Of a stretch of DNA of 64,000 nt, positions 63,908-64,000 are shown piece by piece. This DNA comes from Acidobacteriota bacterium (lineage in GTDB: Bacteria; Acidobacteriota; UBA890; WLXD01): positions 248,001 to 312,000 of the forward strand of contig WLXD01000006.1 of assembly GCA_012103255.1 (NCBI GenBank), given 5' to 3'. The position numbers were made by a program, and so were the translations under genes. The number at the start of each line of letters is the position of its first letter. Positions within the stretch are counted from its first letter, which is position 1. Under the pieces are notes generated by a model, which made no database searches, was not told where the DNA came from, and saw nothing but the letters and a program-made list of their open reading frames with translations.

Positions 63908-64000
63908 ACCTGACTGCTCCCGTGCCCGGAACTTCGTGAATCGAGGTTCGGGAGAAGTATCCGAGGCCCGACTCCGCGACGGATAGTCATCCGGTGCGTC

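Overview
The window is a contiguous piece of a high-GC Gram-negative chromosome and probably belongs to an acidobacterium; that assignment is inference. Gram-negative character is shown by LptD, which carries the cysteines used for its disulfides, and by a MurE with the DNPR motif typical of meso-diaminopimelate specificity. The acidobacterial hint comes from accessory families common in Acidobacteriota: a VWFA-related secreted protein, a split ADOP/MacB-like permease with a PadR regulator, and a large secreted M14 peptidase. I see no tRNA, rRNA, CRISPR array, insertion sequence or phage gene.

Layout. 1-3.4 kb (minus): glycolytic operon gap-pgk-tpiA running into secG, from a promoter with TTGACA-17-GATAAT. 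3.4-6.2 kb (plus): a membrane-anchored lytic transglycosylase behind a long structured leader, an intrinsic terminator, and rqcH beginning directly at the foot of that terminator. 6.2-8.5 kb (minus): ECF sigma, anti-sigma and polymer-forming lipoprotein operon. 8.6-13 kb: yggS-yggT (plus), lepB with a small DUF4845-like gene (minus), and coupled mtnA-tsaD (minus). 13-20.2 kb (plus): accD, folC, lptD, a sugar-nucleotide reductase, a DUF92-like membrane gene and htpX.

20.3-37.7 kb (plus) is a complete division and cell wall (dcw) cluster: mraZ-rsmH-ftsL-ftsI-murE-murF-mraY-murD-ftsW-murG-murC-murB-ftsQ-ftsA-ftsZ, without ddl. It opens with a near-consensus promoter and three MraZ boxes at 10-bp spacing. 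Two breaks punctuate it: a 129-bp nested inverted repeat between rsmH and ftsL, and an intrinsic terminator over the ftsI stop codon. Most other junctions are start-stop overlaps or short gaps. It is followed by a B12-domain-type radical SAM gene overlapping pgeF.

40-64 kb is accessory and mostly envelope or secreted: a zinc-ribbon coiled-coil protein, an SLC13-type permease with four RCK_C-like repeats, the VWFA protein diverging from an M14 carboxypeptidase-like protein, an alpha/beta hydrolase, a PadR-ADOP unit, a trypsin-like protease, a metallophosphoesterase with an isoprenoid-synthase-like partner, an Lrp-ABC-permease/M1-peptidase operon, a CadC-like TPR regulator and an M23 peptidase. 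Three of these genes (VWFA, ADOP, permease/M1) each carry one apparent frameshift, while the housekeeping clusters look intact. The most unusual items are the nested inverted repeat at 21878-22006, the Lrp-ABC-M1 unit with the palindrome at 55435-55449, and the rqcH start built into a terminator.
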